Assembly: GCA_050949885.1 (NCBI GenBank)
Contig: JBMNGO010000002.1
Coordinates: 1 to 64,000 of the forward strand
DNA length: 64,000 bases
Reading direction: 5' to 3'
Source of the DNA: JBMNGO01 sp050949885
Lineage (GTDB): Bacteria; Bacillota; Syntrophomonadia; Syntrophomonadales; Syntrophomonadaceae
Shown: positions 63,177 to 64,000 of the stretch, piece after piece
How positions within the stretch are numbered: position 1 is the stretch's first letter
Layout: each line of letters starts with the position of its first letter
Translations under genes and position numbers: made by a program
The notes under the pieces: model-generated
Told to the model about the DNA's origin: nothing
Databases searched by the model: none
The model's input: only the letters and a program-made list of their open reading frames with translations

Positions 63177-63927
63177 TTTGTGCCACCTCCAGGATCTCAA
63201 AAAAAGATTCCGGCATCAGACTGGCGCCTCCTACCAATGCACCGTTAATGTCCTTTTCATCTAGAAATTCCTTGATGTTCTTTCCGTTTACACTGCCCCC
63301 GTAGAGGATCTTGACCTGTTGGGCAGTGGACCTGCCAAACCTTTTTTCTAACATTTCCCTAATAAAGCAGCACATGTTCTGGGCATCATCACTGGTAGCA
63401 TTAATTCCCGTGCCTATTGCCCAGACAGGCTCATAAGCTATTATGGGCAGAATATCCAAAAGAACTAAATCCTTTAAGTCATGATCTAGCTGACCCTTTA
63501 CTACCTGCAGAGCCAGGTTGTTCTCACGCTCCTGCAGGGTCTCTCCCACACACAAGATGGGAATTAACCCGGCCGCCAGGGCCGCATGCATCTTCCGGTT
63601 TATTATGGTGTCAGTTTCCCCCATAATCTGGCGGCGTTCTGAGTGGCCTATAATCACATATTCACATCCTACATCCACCAGCATCTCAGGCGACACCTCG
63701 CCGGTATAAGCCCCTTTGGTTTCCCAGAAGAGATTCTGGGCACCAATTTTTACAGCCGAACCGGTACAAAGTTTACTGAGAACTGGTAGGCCGATAAAAG
63801 AAGGGCAGATTACTATTTCCACATTCTTAACCCTATCTAATAACGGAAATAAGTGGGCAGCAAATATTTCTATATCATGCTGATTTTTATTCATCTTCCA
63901 GTTGGCGACAACTGTTCTCTTGCGCAC
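63169..63927 (-). CDS. tpiA: Triosephosphate isomerase
   Basis: 252 residues from a GTG at 63927 with AAGGGGGG upstream; the nearby ATG in frame lacks a site. Motifs: VVANWKMNK (catalytic N and K), VIIGHSERRQ (His), IAYEPVWAIGTG (Glu) and LYGGSVNGKN, GALVGGASL. First gene of the visible tpiA-gpmI-eno-secG run. The last 70 bases of the window may hold the end of a preceding gene, but too little is shown to name it. Confidence 0.97.
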   Translation of the reverse strand: MRKRTVVANWKMNKNQHDIEIFAAHLFPLLDRVKNVEIVICPSFIGLPVLSKLCTGSAVKIGAQNLFWETKGAYTGEVSPEMLVDVGCEYVIIGHSERRQIMGETDTIINRKMHAALAAGLIPILCVGETLQERENNLALQVVKGQLDHDLKDLVLLDILPIIAYEPVWAIGTGINATSDDAQNMCCFIREMLEKRFGRSTAQQVKILYGGSVNGKNIKEFLDEKDINGALVGGASLMPESFFEILEVAQNE

Positions 63928-64000
63928 AAAATCCGCCCCCCTTACTCTCAACACGGGTTTAAGACCCGGCTACACCCGAAAGCTCAATTTCACATACAGC

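Noticed and set aside
1..64000. CRISPR arrays
   Set aside because: No series of regularly spaced direct repeats with unique spacers was found; the repeats seen are att-like, transposon ends or single duplications.
1..64000. tRNA genes or a tyrosine integrase for the prophage
   Set aside because: Apart from the tRNA-like part of ssrA no tRNA was recognised, and no R-H-R-Y integrase is encoded here; it may lie beyond the left edge.

Overview
The window reads as a chromosomal segment of a Gram-positive, Clostridia-type bacterium, most like the Peptococcaceae (Desulfotomaculum/Pelotomaculum/Desulfitobacterium group). This is inferred from strong GGAGG ribosome sites, the tpiA-gpmI-eno-secG order, smpB next to ssrA, a membrane pyrophosphatase and the tmRNA tag ANDNYALAA. 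No rRNA or tRNA gene was seen. Host genes occupy only the right-hand 11 kb (about 53.0-64.0 kb). The rest is mobile or accessory DNA.

Left block (1-27.5 kb): an HK97-type siphovirus prophage, nearly all on the minus strand. From right to left it has an ImmA/IrrE-type metalloprotease regulator, a SNF2 helicase, a family A DNA polymerase, an antirepressor, a D5/P4-like primase-helicase, a VRR-NUC nuclease, a DUF1492 late regulator, HNH and the small terminase. Next come two ParB-methyltransferase fusions, an amidoligase and a gamma-glutamylcyclotransferase, followed by the large terminase, portal, ClpP-like protease, capsid, head-tail connectors and major tail protein. Two toxin-antitoxin pairs sit inside it. 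It looks cryptic: the head-tail adaptor, large terminase and HNH genes each carry a frameshift, a fragment of a second DNA polymerase lies behind the intact one, and a group II intron begins inside the tail gene at the window's left edge.

Defence block (27.8-35.5 kb): a complete type I restriction-modification operon (hsdR-hsdS-hsdM), then a DUF262/DUF1524 GmrSD-like gene broken by a 64-bp insertion that duplicates 30 bp.

Island (35.6-53.0 kb): bounded by a 137-bp direct repeat with one mismatch. The right copy abuts the CCA end of ssrA and carries its terminator, so ssrA is probably an integration hotspot holding tandem elements. Inside are small membrane proteins, a DUF4839 lipoprotein, a NYN-nuclease gene split by an IS3-family element, and an XRE regulator divergent from a tightly overlapping five-gene operon. 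That operon encodes a large serine recombinase, two proteins that repeat the recombinase's own C-terminal domain, and two ParB-like proteins, followed by a stub of a second serine recombinase. This operon is the best candidate for an undescribed system. A three-level nest of transposons follows (IS256-type in IS21-type in IS3-type).

Host block: ssrA and smpB (trans-translation), a 57-residue small gene, rnr (RNase R), an HD-domain hydrolase overlapping a carboxylesterase-like hydrolase, hppA, secG, eno, gpmI and tpiA. The last three form a lower-glycolysis operon read leftward.
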